Below are positions 11,009 to 26,000 of a stretch of 64,000 nucleotides of DNA, one piece after another (position 1 is the stretch's first letter; every line of letters starts with the position of its first letter). The stretch covers positions 930,001 through 994,000 of the forward strand of contig NC_068980.1 of the NCBI RefSeq assembly GCF_016808095.1, written 5' to 3'. Source of the stretch: Vigna angularis (Eukaryota > Streptophyta > Magnoliopsida > Fabales > Fabaceae). The notes below the pieces were generated by a model. It saw only the letters and a program-made list of their open reading frames with translations. It did no database searches and had not been told where the DNA came from. Made by a program: the position numbers and the translations under genes.

Positions 11009-14000
11009 CTACATTGCTGAAGCTCTAACAAAACTAGAAAATATCGAGGTGTCATCTTTCAGAAGAACCTGTGGGTTACCCTGTTCAGCCTGCGCGAACG
11101 AGAGGAAAGCTGAAGAAAATAAACATCTGACAAGTGAAAAGTTACAGAAAATAAAGAATACCAGTTTCCCATGGTCAAGAATCAGAATGTTGTCCATATT
11201 TAAAACAGTTGAAATCCGGTGAGCAATTGTGAGAACTGTCATTCCTTTGCATTCACCGGATATGGTAGTTTGCAGCAGTGAAGCAGTTTGAATGTCTACA
11301 TTGGCTGTGCATTCATCCAAACAGAGAACCTAAAAGGGTAAAAGGAACCTCTCAATTACCTAATGATCACATTTGGAAGTGGTGTGTGATATTTTGTTGA
11401 CATACCAATATCTAGAAGCTTTTGTTCTGTGTAATATCTATTGAAGATTCCACATTGGTTACATTTATGAATAAATTGCAATATGTAAGTGGACCGACGA
11501 CTTCTGCTTTACTTACCCGGAGTGAATCATGTAGTTGATTCTTACAACTAGCAAAACTTAATACGATAGACATAATACCATATTAAAACATAAATTTTAA
11601 GTCTAATTCAATTTAAACCAGATTTTAAGATAAAATTTACATTCACTTATTTTTTACAATTTGGTTGTATTTTAGTCTATGCAAGATATCCAACAATATA
11701 CAACAGACTATAATAAAGTTGTCTCTTAAGAAGATACTATCATCAATAAAAAAGACAAATTAAGACAAAAAAATCCTTAAATCATCATTCTTACCTTGGA
11801 AGATTTCAAAAGTGCACGGGCGAGGCAAAGAAGTTGCCGCTGGCCAACTGAAAATGACATGCCTCCTTCCTTTACAAGAAGGTCCAACCCTCCAGCTGCT
11901 TCTACTTCCTCTTTCACATGGCACTTTTCCAATGCATTCCAAATTTTTAAGTCATCATTCATTTTGAAAGGATCTAGGTTATCCCTACAATATTGAGAAT
12001 ACAGAGCATAAGTAGAGATGAAATGTAGGTGCACTCAGAACAAATGCTAATGCAGTTTATTCTTGAAAAGAATGCAAGAACATTATCATTGAGAAGGAGC
12101 TAAATCGGAGTTTGCGTCAGAAGTATTAAGTAAAAAAAATCCAAATAAAGTACCTTAATGATCCTTCGAACAAAAATGGACTCTGAGGAACAATGGCCAA
12201 ATGTGTACGTAGTTCTCTGACAGAAATATTTTTAATATCCACGCCATCAATTGAGATAGAGCCTGTACATATTGGAGTAAGACGGAAAAGAGCATTTAAC
12301 ACACTGGACTTTCCAGCGCCTGTTCTTCCAATTATTCCAACCTGAATACACGTCGTCTAATTAGTATTAAACATAATGGGTGTTAAACCTAAGAAAACTT
12401 CAGTACAAATTCAAAAGTAGTTTACTGACTTGTGTCCCTCCAGCAATTCTAAAACTAAGATTGCAGAGTGCAGCTGGCAAAGATGGTAAATATTTCAAAG
12501 TAACACACTGGAATTCGATAAATCCTTGATTTGGCCAATCTTGATTCAAGTATAGGCCTCCCGTTTGTTCTTCTTGAGGAATGTCCATGTACTAGTAAAC
12601 ATTAAACGGATATTAGGCGTCAGCGTATATATTTATAAACATGTTTCAATTAAGGGAAATAAGTCTTATTCATACTTGAAGAGTTCTTTCAATTGAAACC
12701 ATTTCCTTTTCTGTTTCAGTGAAGCTTGACAAAAAACTCCCCAATAAGGACACAATTGGAGCTGCATATGAGAGGGCCAATCCTACCTGTGAAAAAAAAG
12801 TTACATGTTCAATTTTGATATAAATTTGTTGATCAAATCAAAGATTTAATTAAAGGATAGTAAACAAACCAATCCTGGGGTACCAAAGTTGATGGGCAGA
12901 CTGCCACGAGATCCAACAACAGCCATCACAGCTATGAAAGAGATGATAAATGCACCTAATTGCTGGAAGAAAGTAATTATTAGCAACAACCAATACTCCA
13001 GATTTAATACAAATTCAAATTTAAGCTTTGGATGTACTGTATTGTTGCACGTGTAAATCTTATATTGCTGCATTTTCTCATTTTGAAATGTTAATAAATA
13101 TACTCGACTCAAAAGATATACCTGAAGACGCAAGGAAAGCCACAAACTTGCCACTATCTCTGTGTAGGAAGTCTTCTGATACAAGGTTATATGTTCAGTG
13201 AATTTGGTAAAGAAAAAGTCCTGGTAAAAATGGTCATTGTATTATAGTTAATTAGTTGCACCATTTCACATTGCTAGTATAAATTTTCCCAGTACATATG
13301 ACAAGCAACTAATGCATGCAGAAGACCAAAGAAAAATGTATTTAGGTTTAATTCAACCAGCTTACATCGTGGAGTTTACACCACTTATATATTACAATGT
13401 AGTCATATCTCTATTCATTATAAAATTTCCAAATGTAAAGGTATCGGTAAAGGCACCATAACCAGTTAAACAAACCAAACAAATAGCAAGCACTTAAGGA
13501 AGTTCAGTTGACAGTGCTGGCTATTTCCAAATAACCTTGAAAATAAATTTGCTTTAAAGAGGTTGTTTAAAAACACTAGTCGATGTCTAGCAATCTTTTC
13601 CTCTGACAGTTACAGATCTTGATAGGCGGATAAGTGTGCTGCTTGTTCATCTTTACAATAATATAAAGTTCAAACAATTAGTTTCCAGCCACATCTAAAT
13701 CTTTACTTAACAGCATACATATTTTTTGGCAAGAAATTTCACATGGTAAACGTGGTTTTTTGGAAACACTGAAAACTACAATAGTCTGCAGCAGTAGGGT
13801 CACTCCATAAACAAAAATTCCATATCATCATGAATGGACGTGACAAAAAGTAAAAGGTTTTAAACAAATAGCTATTTTCTCGTCCTCAGATCTTATTGAT
13901 GTGCATGTTATATCTTAAGTACCCTTGTTCAGTAAAGTTCTTCAACATGATACAATGTTCTATTTATGATCATTACTTTAAAATGACTTATATTTACCTC

Positions 14001-17000
14001 AGATTTAAACGCTCTAATAGTTGATGATCCATCAAGTGTTTCAGTGAATGATGAGTATATTGGAGAGCGGGAAACACTGTCCAGCCGTCGTAATTCTCTT
14101 GATGTTGACCTGTAGAAGAACTGAAGCCACTGCATAGATCAGTTGATTGTTGTCTATCATACCAAGTCAAAGAAGTGATTATGGTTTTAAATGTTTGAAA
14201 CTCAAGAAATACTGAAATAATTTATTTGTAGTTTTATAAAAGCCTTACTTTGTACTCCATAATTATGAGGGTTTCCAAATTCGTACAGTTTAATAACAAA
14301 TAATCCTAATAGTTGTAGGAACTTACAGTCTAAAACAAGGAGTGTGGTTAAATATGAAAGTGTCAATAAGAAAAAATAATACCTGAAGTCTGCTGTAGAT
14401 ATACCAAAATGGTAATAGCAAGAGTAAGAAGAAGACCTACAGAAAATCGAAAGATAAAAATAGATCATGGGGAACATTAAGACAAATTTTGGTAGTTCCA
14501 TAATACATATATGACAATAAGAAAACCATTGTACCTGTACATAACACAAAATTATTGTAATACCCAACAAGCCTACGAAATTCGCTAGGAGAATGTTCAG
14601 AATGAATGGAAGGGAATCATCAATGGTATAAAGATCTGAAGATAACCTGCACAAAACATAAGAAATCGTGAAACACAAAATTCATAGTATCACTATCTGC
14701 TATTCCCTGAACATCTTATTCTAACCTGTTCAGTATTCTCCCACCAGGGGTCTGATCAAAGAATTGGATAGGTGCATTCATAAGCTTGTTGAGCAATTTA
14801 TTGTGTACCTTAGTTGCAGCTTGTAATCCCCCAAACGCAAAAGAGAATGCCCTCACCAATGTGAAAAAGGAATTAATAATACAAAAGAGACACAGTATAG
14901 CCTGCACCATTAATTATTGTCTCAAACAAATTAGAAAATTACATTCAGTAGTAGCTTACAGTGTAGTAGGTAATCAGGTAATTTTTAACGTACTCCAAAT
15001 GGTTTTAAAATAGTGAACCAAGAAATTCAAATAATGTTTAACACTGAAATTATCTGAATTACTACAAGCTTCATTTAACCACTACATTCTCCATGAGGTT
15101 TATAGGGCGAAAGTGGTAAATTCAATTTCTTTCTTTCTTTTCAATAGATTCAAACTTTATTAACTGAAGTTTCTAATAAAAAATTCCTTTGGATTGCTTT
15201 GAACTGTTATAATAAAAAAAAAAATTGAAGTATAAGTATTTTGGTGTGCTTCTTGCACTAGGCACATTTAAATGTCCATGAATGTTTCCTGTGACATAAA
15301 GTATTTAAGTTTCCATGAGTCATGTCCAGAAAGAAAAATGTACTATGGAAACTAGCACTGCTGCTCATCCCCTTACCAGATAGAAAGACACAGAATATCT
15401 TGTCTGACTGCTTTCTGTTGTTGTATCAACCCAATATGACAGCCATAAATCATTTCCATTACGAGAAGCTTGCATCAGAATAGCTGATAGGCATATAATG
15501 ACTGTCATGAACCAGCCAATGAAGATAGCATAATTCCTTCAAAAGGCACTAAATTGTTAATCAAATATTGAAGACCACAAAATCCTATATACAAAACTGA
15601 CAATCTCCATACATGTCCGATAACAGAGAAGTATATGTTTGTACTTACTTATACACTCCAATTTCAACTTTTCCCTCTTTCCTCAACTCAACTTCAACTA
15701 TCTCCTCTGCTCCCTCCAGAGCAGGCACAATACTTGTACCAAGAAGAGACTGCTCCTCGGATTTGGAATAAAGATTTGGGCTGCAAGATTGTCCATGATT
15801 CTGTAAAGCTGAATCAATTTCATTCAGCGAAGAGAATTGTGTACATGAATTAATTGGAAAGTCATCTGAATTTCCTATCCACTTTATGTGTCCCTTGTCC
15901 ATTACAACAATCTTGTCAGCAAAAGATATTGCCTGCACATAAATTTAGATGGATCAATAAGTTAATCCTTATAAGTACACCTTTTTATAGAAATACAAAA
16001 TATCACTGAAAATATCATGTTCTTCTCAACTTAATCAGAATGCTTGACAAAAAAACAATGTAGTTATGACAATAAATGGTAGTTTTGAAGAGAGTAATTA
16101 ACATAGTAAATAATAGTTTTGAAGAGAGTACACAATAACCTGAATATTATGGGTACAGAGCAATCGGGTTTTTCTCTGCATAAGGGGGCCTAGAATGGCA
16201 TTGTATAAGATACATTGAGCAACTTGTACATCTACTGCACTCAGGACATCATCAAGCATAACAACAGCTGAGTCATGATACAATGCCCTGTTAATTGAGC
16301 AGTATTAGAACAGTTTTTTTTATAAAATTAATCAGGGCAAAAATCCCTCAAAATATACTAATAGAATAAAAAGAGAATAGGAAGATAGCACCTTGCCAAA
16401 GCAAGACGAGCTCTCTGTCCACCCGATAAGTTAACTCCTTTCTCACCAATATAAGCCATGTCACCTCCAATCATCAATGAGACATCAACATCTAATGCAC
16501 ATGCCTTCAGTGTATCAGTATACCTGTTAAGAGCGTTATTTTGGTTCAAAACATATTTGTAAAGCTCAAGGTCATGTTAAGCAGAAGAAAAAGGTCTAGG
16601 TTTCAATAAGATTAAAATTATGGGGTATAAAAAACTCCTAAAGTTGAAGGCATTATACCTTTCAGGATCATAGCTTTTCCCAAATAATATGTTGTCACGC
16701 ACCGTTCCAGATAAAATCCAAGGGACCTGCTGTGTGAAACTTTGAGGAAACAAAGACACAAGACATTTCTCTCAAGGCTAAGCATATCAATTATCATATA
16801 CAAACCTGTGGTACATAAGCTATGGATTCATTGGAATAAATAGAGCCATGAACAAGCTGCATTTCTCCAAGGATTGAATATAACAGGGATGATTTACCTG
16901 AACCAACCTGAATACACACAATTGGCGAAGTAATTATAGATATAACTAAGTCGTTCTTCAGATATTAGAGGTTCATTTATCAATTTCATTTGTAAATATC

Positions 17001-20000
17001 AAAACGCTGGTGATGTCGACAAATATAGAGGACTGAGTGAATGAAGTCATGACATACAATATATATTTTGAACTAATGATTTCAAGTATCCATTTTTCAT
17101 AAGTTGTCATGCCAAAATTTGATGGGTGAGCATATGCAACAAAATTATTTTACTTTATTTGCTAAAGACATCTTGATTAAATTCAAACAAGGATCTGACC
17201 TCTCCAATAACTGCAACAAAGGAACCCTGGGCCACACTTAGAGTCACACGATTCAACACCATATTTAATGCTTGTTCCTCACTACTTGACCAAGTACAAC
17301 ATGCATCTTGGATAAATACACCCAAACTTTGTACAGAATTAGGCTGTTCACTTAGGAATGATGGTGGACAGGAACTTTTGTTTCCCACTTTAAATTTATC
17401 TTCAGGACAAGCGAGAAACCTACTCAACCGTCTGGAAGATATGATGGCCTGCAGTGACATTAATAGAAACTATTCATCCCAATGCATGTACAAATCAAAT
17501 CTGTTCATAAAAACTATGGAATATGGGAGACTCACATCAATCAATCCATTAATTACCCAAGGGAATGAATTTAGTGGTGAAATAAGGGTGTTGAACAATG
17601 CAAGACACGTGAAAACCTACAATAAAGGTTTTTTACTGCATTAGATTTCTTAACATTGACAGGAAATAATTAAGTGCAAAATAAAGAAGAAAAACTAGTC
17701 AGTAAGATTAGGTGAAATAAATTTGAGAATACCATTGCAGCATCAAGTTGATGTCCCATCAGTGCATAGAGTCCAAAAGTGAAAAGAGAGAAGAGAGTCG
17801 GTGTTGTAGCCCAAAAGAAAACACACCACGCATCCAAGTACTTTCGTGTCTATAAAAGTGGATGAAACATGATGATAAACATTAGAAAAGAAAGAAAGCA
17901 GACAATTTTCTTTTGCCATTCTTTAATACTACTTGAGTGGATTTCTGGAAAAAATTTACAGTTTTATCCGGAAATAAATAAAATCAGAACATAAATTCTT
18001 ACAGCTAAGTGTTTGACTTCCAAAGATCTTGTATCCATCAACCAACTAGAAAAAAGAAGTTCCCATCCGTACATCTTCAAAGTGCGAATATAAGTTAAAA
18101 GTTCTCCTGTCTTACGAATCCTGTAAGAAAACCATAAATTTTAATATTGCAAATATGCACCAATAGATTTGAATCATATCAATCCACCATTGCCCCAAAG
18201 AAAAAAGTAAAATGAGAAACTTAGGCAAAGAATAATAAGCTGTTAATATTAAGTGGCAAAAGATGAGAACGGGGAATTCTCAAGATAACCAATAGCTAGA
18301 GAAAATGCATCATAATCTTAAGAGTAAAAGTTGCTTCCCAGCCAAGCAACAGTTTACTTTCTAGAAACTCCAATCACTCACTAATAACTAAAAAACTTAT
18401 ACAAACTCCAAAGCAAATGAAATGAATGCACAAATGTTAATATTTATCATAGCAGCTTATGTGCTTCAAATTATATCATTACATGTCCATGAGAGACATG
18501 TCACTGTAACTTAAATTGCTTTTTTAACATTGTGTCACAACTTCAAGAGTTAAACAATTTTTAAGCAACATGCAATGCGCTGTGTGTGCCCTCTGTAAAC
18601 TTTGATGGAAAAATTATATTGACACATGTAATACAATTGGAAAAGAAACACATTGTAATAACACAACTTGCAATATTTGAGGAGGGAACTGACCAAATGA
18701 ATTAAATGAAATATGAAAGTCAACGTTAATCAATTTACTTCTGGTTACCTTTCATCTTTCTCCTTCATCATCTGCTCAGTAGCACTTGCAATCAATTGTG
18801 CTATCCATTTATTCACTGAAGAATAAAATTGAGTAATAAACCAAAACATTAATTTTTGAAATAGATTAATGAACTTTAAGGTCAAGTGAACTTTTCTTAA
18901 AAATTGTCCAAAATAAAAAGCATTTGACTTCTAGCGTCCCCAGCAGGCTTGTGTTTTGAATTCTTAGGATGAGAAAACTATTTCTTAAAGAAATCCCCAA
19001 TTGGAGATGATCTACGTAGCATAACCAATTCCTTCACCATAAAATTTGTTTCTTATAAAAGAAACGGTTTATTTAAATTAAAAAACAACATTTTTATACT
19101 TTAAGAAACTCGTATTAGAGATGCCCTAACATACATGTTAAATCAAAACAGATAGCATACAAACATCCCTGAAAGTACAACTTAAATTAAATGTTAATGA
19201 TACAGTATAAAATAAAAACTTCTCTCTAAATTAAGTTGTTGATAATATTTAAGAAAAAATTACTGTTTGGATTTAAGAAACAATTTTATTTATAGATACA
19301 GTTTTAACTTCTATGCAAATTCATTCCAACTGATATTTGCCTTGATGAACTCAAGCAGGTGAAAAAGGATCAAACGCAGGTTGTAAGATAACAAGTGCGG
19401 CTTATTGTCGCCAAAAAAAAAAAATTAAGTGATATTTCTACCTGGTATCAATAAAATGGTTATTGCTAATCCAGATACAAATGCAAATTTGACTTGAGTA
19501 TACAAAAGATAGAGAGCCACTCCAATTTGTAGAGGCAGGCTGAAACAAAAAAAAAAACAAAAACTTAGTCTTTAAGATCTATACAATCTACATAGTTAAT
19601 AACGGTAATGACTTTAAATCAAATGTAAGCTACAGAAGATGTTTTCCAGTTAGCATAAAACCTATTAAATCTATCTGATGTAAAACCCAATATTATCAGA
19701 TACAGCTAAACCTCAGCAGGTTCAATGAAACAAAAAAAGTAGCCTATACACATATCATATCTTTAACCCCTAGAACAATCATTCAAGGCAACTTTATTGC
19801 TTTATTGAATACCTGTGAATTTCAGTCCTAGTAAGACAAATTAAGGATCTTTTACAATTGATAAGCATGTTGTTGTACAGATATTTAAGGGAAAAGGAAA
19901 AAAAAAATTGGTAAAACCTATTGGCATTAAGAAGTTCAAATTAAAAACGGAATACCTCCACATATCATGGAAACTATTACATAAGTTGACAGTTCGGTCA

Positions 20001-23000
20001 GCATCCACTGACATAAATGTCTGAATTTCTCCATTTGTAAATTTTGAACGCTCTGCTAAGTTCACTCGAAGACACTTCAAACACATAAAACAATGTCTAT
20101 ATTTTAGTACTAAAGCATAATCATGAGTCGCTGTCAAAAGCCATGCATGCATCAGCAACAACAGTAGGGGAGTATATAAAAAGAGCATGTGCATTTTATT
20201 ATTACAGAAAACTATAATTTCAGCATTCACAGACAGTTCGGTCAGCAACCACTGACAAAAATATCTGAATCTCTCCATTTCTAAATTTTAAACAGCTATG
20301 TTCACACATAGGTACTTCAAACACATGAAACAATGTATGTTTTAGTACCAAAGCATAATCATGAGTCACTATCAAAAGCCATACATGTATCAGTAACAAC
20401 AATAGGGGAGTACATAAATAGAGTATGAGCATTTTATTATTATGAAAAAAACTATAACTTCAGCATTCAAAAACAAATAAAATAAAAGAACTGCGTACCT
20501 TCTCATAGATTAGAGTCATGATACTAGATCGCAGCTTCAGCTTCAGTTTGGAAAGATGAAAACTATATTGTGTATCTAAAAAGGATCTAGACCAGAAGGA
20601 CACTTCTTACTAATTGTTACTGGTAAATAAAACCAAAAAACATCAAAGTTATGTTAACCCATACAACAAAATATACGTTGCTCAGAGTCTAAAGGAACGT
20701 AAAAATATTGCCTGATACAAATAAAATGAAATAACGACATGTTTAAAGGTTCACTAAGAGAAACCGTTCTCTTTGCCGTTCTGCACATAGATGCTTTAAG
20801 GGGGTTAAAATTTCTGATTTTCAAAGGGATGGGATATTGTTTCAATTTTAGAAACATTAACTTATTGTTTCTTTTTTTATGTTTGAAGGTTAACTTTTCC
20901 CCTCACAAGTTGCATCTTGCCTACAGTACCCTAGAAACCTTAAGTTGTTTATCTTGAACACATTGATACAATGCCGTTTTCTGTTGAAAAAGAAGATAAT
21001 GATTTTCTTATTGGTTTCTCAATTCTCAATTTGTGAATTTAATGCTATTTACACAATTGAATAGTCATTTTATCTAATAAAGAATGACTGAATAATGGTG
21101 AGGAGTTATTCTATACAGTTTCTTTTCATGCATTTATTTATTTCGGGATTTGAGTTTAAGACTCTCAACCCCACAAAATCATTGTGTAAGGTGAGGATTG
21201 CCCAAGCTTTGTACGTTATATTTAAGTCATAACTTTAGTCAGTATGGACTAAACACCACGTTGAGGCTACAAATAAGAAAACATCCAAAGGGACAGACCA
21301 AAAGTCTAATGCAGGTTAGGGATGACTTTCTAACAATAACGCACAAGAGAAGAAAAATGGCTCAAATAGAGCGTATACAGTTTGGACAATCATCACCTGA
21401 ACCTTAAACTTATTATGCAGGTAAAACATATTAGTGAAATATAATATAATGAACTATATAACAAGAGCTAAACTTACTTAATTATAGAGGTGAGCCCCAA
21501 GGATAATGCAAGTAAATACCCATCCCAATTCACTGAACCTGGACGAAATAACAAAAATGGAACCAAATTTTTCTTAAGTTTTCTTGTTCCAATTGTTTGA
21601 TATGCAAATAGAAGGAAATTATTTAAGAAAAAAATTAGGAATGGCATTACCATCACCATAACCATGTTCATGTTAATATATTTGACAGGCAGATTTTTGC
21701 AATGTATCAAGGAATGCAAAATAAAAGTATCGTGTCTAAAGGGAATAAAGTAATGAAGAAGTTCGTCAAATAAGAGAATAAATAAAACATTCAGTACAAG
21801 TCAAAACTTTAATGATCACAGTGGAGAAACTTAAACTATAACTGGTTGTAACACCTTGTTGAAGAAACTGGATCAGCTTATTGAGAAGCAATGGCCCCAC
21901 AAAACCAATACAATCATTAATCACCTGGAAGAATTTCATACACTTAGTAGATGCGTAAATAAATTGAGACAAGATAAAATAAAGCAAAATCAGATTAAAT
22001 TTTGGTTTATTTATGGCCAAAAGAATTGATATTTTAATATTGACATAGATATACTTCATAAAAGACATCCAAATACAAAAACAAGGACATGATAAGGACT
22101 CATTATCATATGGAAACACCTTGTGTTCCTTGTAACTAATAAGTATATGTGTCAATTGTCATGGTGTTGATATCACTAAAATTATGTTTAAAACATGTCA
22201 AGGTATCAATACCTTGGGCCATGGGATGCTATATACATCAAAAATTCTCTACTTACTTAGAAATTGAAAAGGATCATATTGTTCTAATAAAGATGTCAAG
22301 GTACAAGTAAAACATGTTATGTCATGCAAGATATCATACTATCAATATATTTTCTAGTGGCACAACCGAAATTTCTAGGTACATAAACAATCAGTTATCT
22401 ATCACATTAGTTGGGAAACTACCACTATTTGATTGATAGCCCTTGAACCATTGTTTGTTACAGAAAACAATGCATAGTTCAAAACAAAAAGCATCTTCTG
22501 TACACATAAACTTACTGAGTTACTGGACAGGCATTAAATTTCCTTTCATTTCAAGATAAAAAGGCTAGAACTTGCATCTCCACAGAAAAAGTTAGAATCC
22601 CATGTTGGAATTGAAAATTTGAAAGTGTTGAAGAAGGTATTACTTGGACGAATTATATTCCAGCAGTCCATCACAGTCATATGGTATAAATATTGCGTAT
22701 AAAGACTAAAGCGTGACGCACAAGCTTTTGTTTACATCAACTTAGATTTATCCAGTGTGTGGGAGGAAAACACGATTTCATATTGAAAAATACCTTCAAT
22801 AAACCCAGGCGGAGGTATGGCCATCCATATGCACTACAGAGTGCTCTAAACAAAGATGGAGTAGAGCCATTGTTACTCAGTTGAGCTTGCCAGCAGGACA
22901 AAATCACATCATGACAAGAAGAAGGACTCATATCAGTCGGTAGTGGCAATAGGTCATCTGAGTCTAATTGTTTTACCACACCATGATTCATTACTGGAGT

Positions 23001-26000
23001 TATGAAGTTGAAAGTCATCAAATCCCAAAAGTTTCCATCATTTTCCTGCATAGGAAGAATATTAAAAAAAAAAGTAAAAGTAAAATCATATCAGTCCTGC
23101 AAATTGGAAATAAAAATAACTGAATAAAACATGAAAAGAGTATATTTTCTTTAAAAAATAAACCAAACATATAATTATCTCCAAAAGAATAATGAAATTT
23201 TCATAATTATCAAAAGCCCCATACTAATAAAAAAAATTGTACATTTCCCCTTTAACTTTTCCACCAACCAACTATTTAAAAAGCACACAAGAACTAAATT
23301 GTATTTAAGTTCAAGTTATACTCTACACTTCATCCCATACAAAATGGAGACTAATTATTTTGAGAGTAAGCAAATGAGTCTATGAAGAGAATTATGTTTG
23401 ATGACTAATCAGACTTACAAGGTCTTGATAACCACCTTCCTCAAGGTCCACACCATTCGAAAGAAGTGGATCCTCCAAAAAACTAAAATTGTGACAGCAA
23501 ATTCATTCAGAATTAAAATGTGCTCTAGAAACAAAAATGTAATTTTCATATATATACGAAATCACATATACTATAAAATGAATACACTATGCTTGCTACT
23601 ACAATCAAAATAACTCATTTTAAATTGCATTAAATGCTTCCTATACAGCATATAACCAAGGGTATTTACGAATCTAGCAAGGCAAACAGTTTAAAGGTCA
23701 AGTAAATGGTTTAAACTAATGTGTTCAAAAGAGAGAAAGATTATCAATTTTAATAGCTTCTTTTAAAATTTAATCTAATGCTTATCACTAATTTTATCGA
23801 TAAAAGAAAGTGACCGTGTAAGAAACACATGCCAGTATATACCTGTTTTTGTAAGATGGTCTCTTTATCCTTATCACATTGATGGCTATGCCAAATGAGA
23901 TATTCATGAGAACAACTAAGCTTTCCGTGATGCAAATTGAAACCTACTATTAAAAGTACGTCAATCTTTCACGTGTAACTTACTGATTCACAACTTATTT
24001 GAAAACAAATAAAATTATTAGTAATGAAGGTAAACTTGTCATGCCCAATTAAGAAAAATCTAAGCCAGGATATAATAGCACCTTAAATGATGAAATATTT
24101 GTCATCAAATACAAAACTGCCAATATTGCTTTAGGAATCCACCAGAAACATAACACACGATTGAAGACAATGTGGTGACTGCCGCCACGCTTTGTGAAGA
24201 AAATAATGTTTATCTGCATATAAATACAAGTGAATAATTACATTACAAACAATCAAATGCCGTAAACCCTACATAAAACTGTAGCTGAGATCTAAAAATC
24301 AGGAAGCTTACCCAAACCATCAATTCAGAACAGCTATAGAACCATTTATGATATCCAACAATGTGACTACTATGCTCTTTCTTCCACAGAAAAAATATGT
24401 CTACAATTGAAAGACATGCTCCAACAGCTGGTATAAAATCCAGGACTATTTTTTCTGGAAAGGTCATCTGTTTATTCAATGTAAACCATCAAATATGAAT
24501 ATCATTTATCTCAGGTACATACTACTGTAGATTACCGAAACTATATGTGGAGATAATGATAGCTTTTCTAGGTGAACCAGAGGATTTTAATTCCACAAAG
24601 TTTGACAATATTGGACAATCATTTGCTGTAGAGAACACCTTACAGAGAAACACTACAAGATAAGAAGGTTCGCAAGTAAGTGTTGTGCAAACAGAATACA
24701 GATACTAGTTTATAGATTTTTTACATCATACCAGAATTTCCTTCAGGATGAAGATAATAGGGTCTATTGGGGTTTTGTGTCACGTCCACGCTACTGTTGG
24801 TAGCAGTGGCCATATTTATATGCAAGAAAGAATAAGGTCAAGAACAAACAAGAAAAAGACGGAAGAAGATCAAGAACAAACAAGAAGACGGAGGGTAAAA
24901 TCAGTGGCAGCAGAGTGTGAATTAACTCCGGATCTGATACCGTAATGGAAATCTTGATTCAAATAAAAAGAGGATAAAACTTGTATTCAGAATGTGTAAG
25001 CATGAGATGAAAACACCTCAAAAGGAACCGCATGTATATCAACACATGTCCATAAAAGCCAAGAGGAGTTTAGGATTAAGAAACTGTTTTCTTATTTTTC
25101 TCTTGATGTGAATGAAGATAAGCCTATATATAGGCTTTTACAGAATAAACGAAAAATAACAGAAAGGAAAACGGAAAATGGGTTTCTTAACATCCCTTAA
25201 CAAAAACTTCTAAGATCAGTGAGTACCTGGCCATCTGACCTTCGATCAATCTTCTGACTAAATCCAAGCACAACGACCATAACAACAGTCACTATGTTAA
25301 CTCCAAAACCTAAAACAGTACGAAATATTAAGGAAAATCAATTCATATGTATTTGTGTGTATAGTGAGTGAGCTGAAACTAAAATCTGAAAAAGAATGAG
25401 GATATATGTCTTCAAAGCATTCAGAGAACCTCTCTCCATCCCAAATCTGTAAACCAGGAAAAAAGGTACAAGTCAGGATGAGATTCCAATGAATTTTCAT
25501 GATCTTTAATGTACAGACATTAAGGCACACTATGATATTCCTTTAATTTTTAGTCATTTCTCAATATCTCAGAAAGAATGTTAATCACTAAGATGCAGTA
25601 TCACAGTGTAGTTAATTTTGAAGTCAAAAGCTATCAAAAAAGAACTGAAGAAAGCTGAAGCAAAAAGAAACTGATATTATTACTTCTGTGTTCAAAAGAA
25701 AGAAAAACCAAGAAACTATACTGCTAACTGTCAAAACAGAGAAATAAACACCCCTAAGCTGATAAAAGAAGAAATATTCATATGATTGTAATCTCAAAAC
25801 TCCAAAAATGTTTCATACCCATCAAGCAAGCCCCATAGCAAGAATTTAGTAGCAAACAAGATAAATGGCGACTAAGATCTTCATGCAATAAAGAATTACA
25901 GTTTCTTTGGACGGAGTCGAAAATGAACACAGGTAGAAAAATACAATAGTAAAACGATAGAATTTAAAGAAAAAATGTCAAGAAAAATGGTGGTAGATAA

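Noticed and set aside
14202..14678. 158-residue hydrophobic minus-strand ORF
   Set aside because: Reads through introns of ABCC13; only 14535-14646 of it is a real exon, and 14383-14436 is an exon in another frame.
25297..25530. GT-AG splicing alternatives for ABCC13 exons 2-3
   Set aside because: None kept the frame into VLGFGVN; the AT-AC boundaries with a U12 branch site did.
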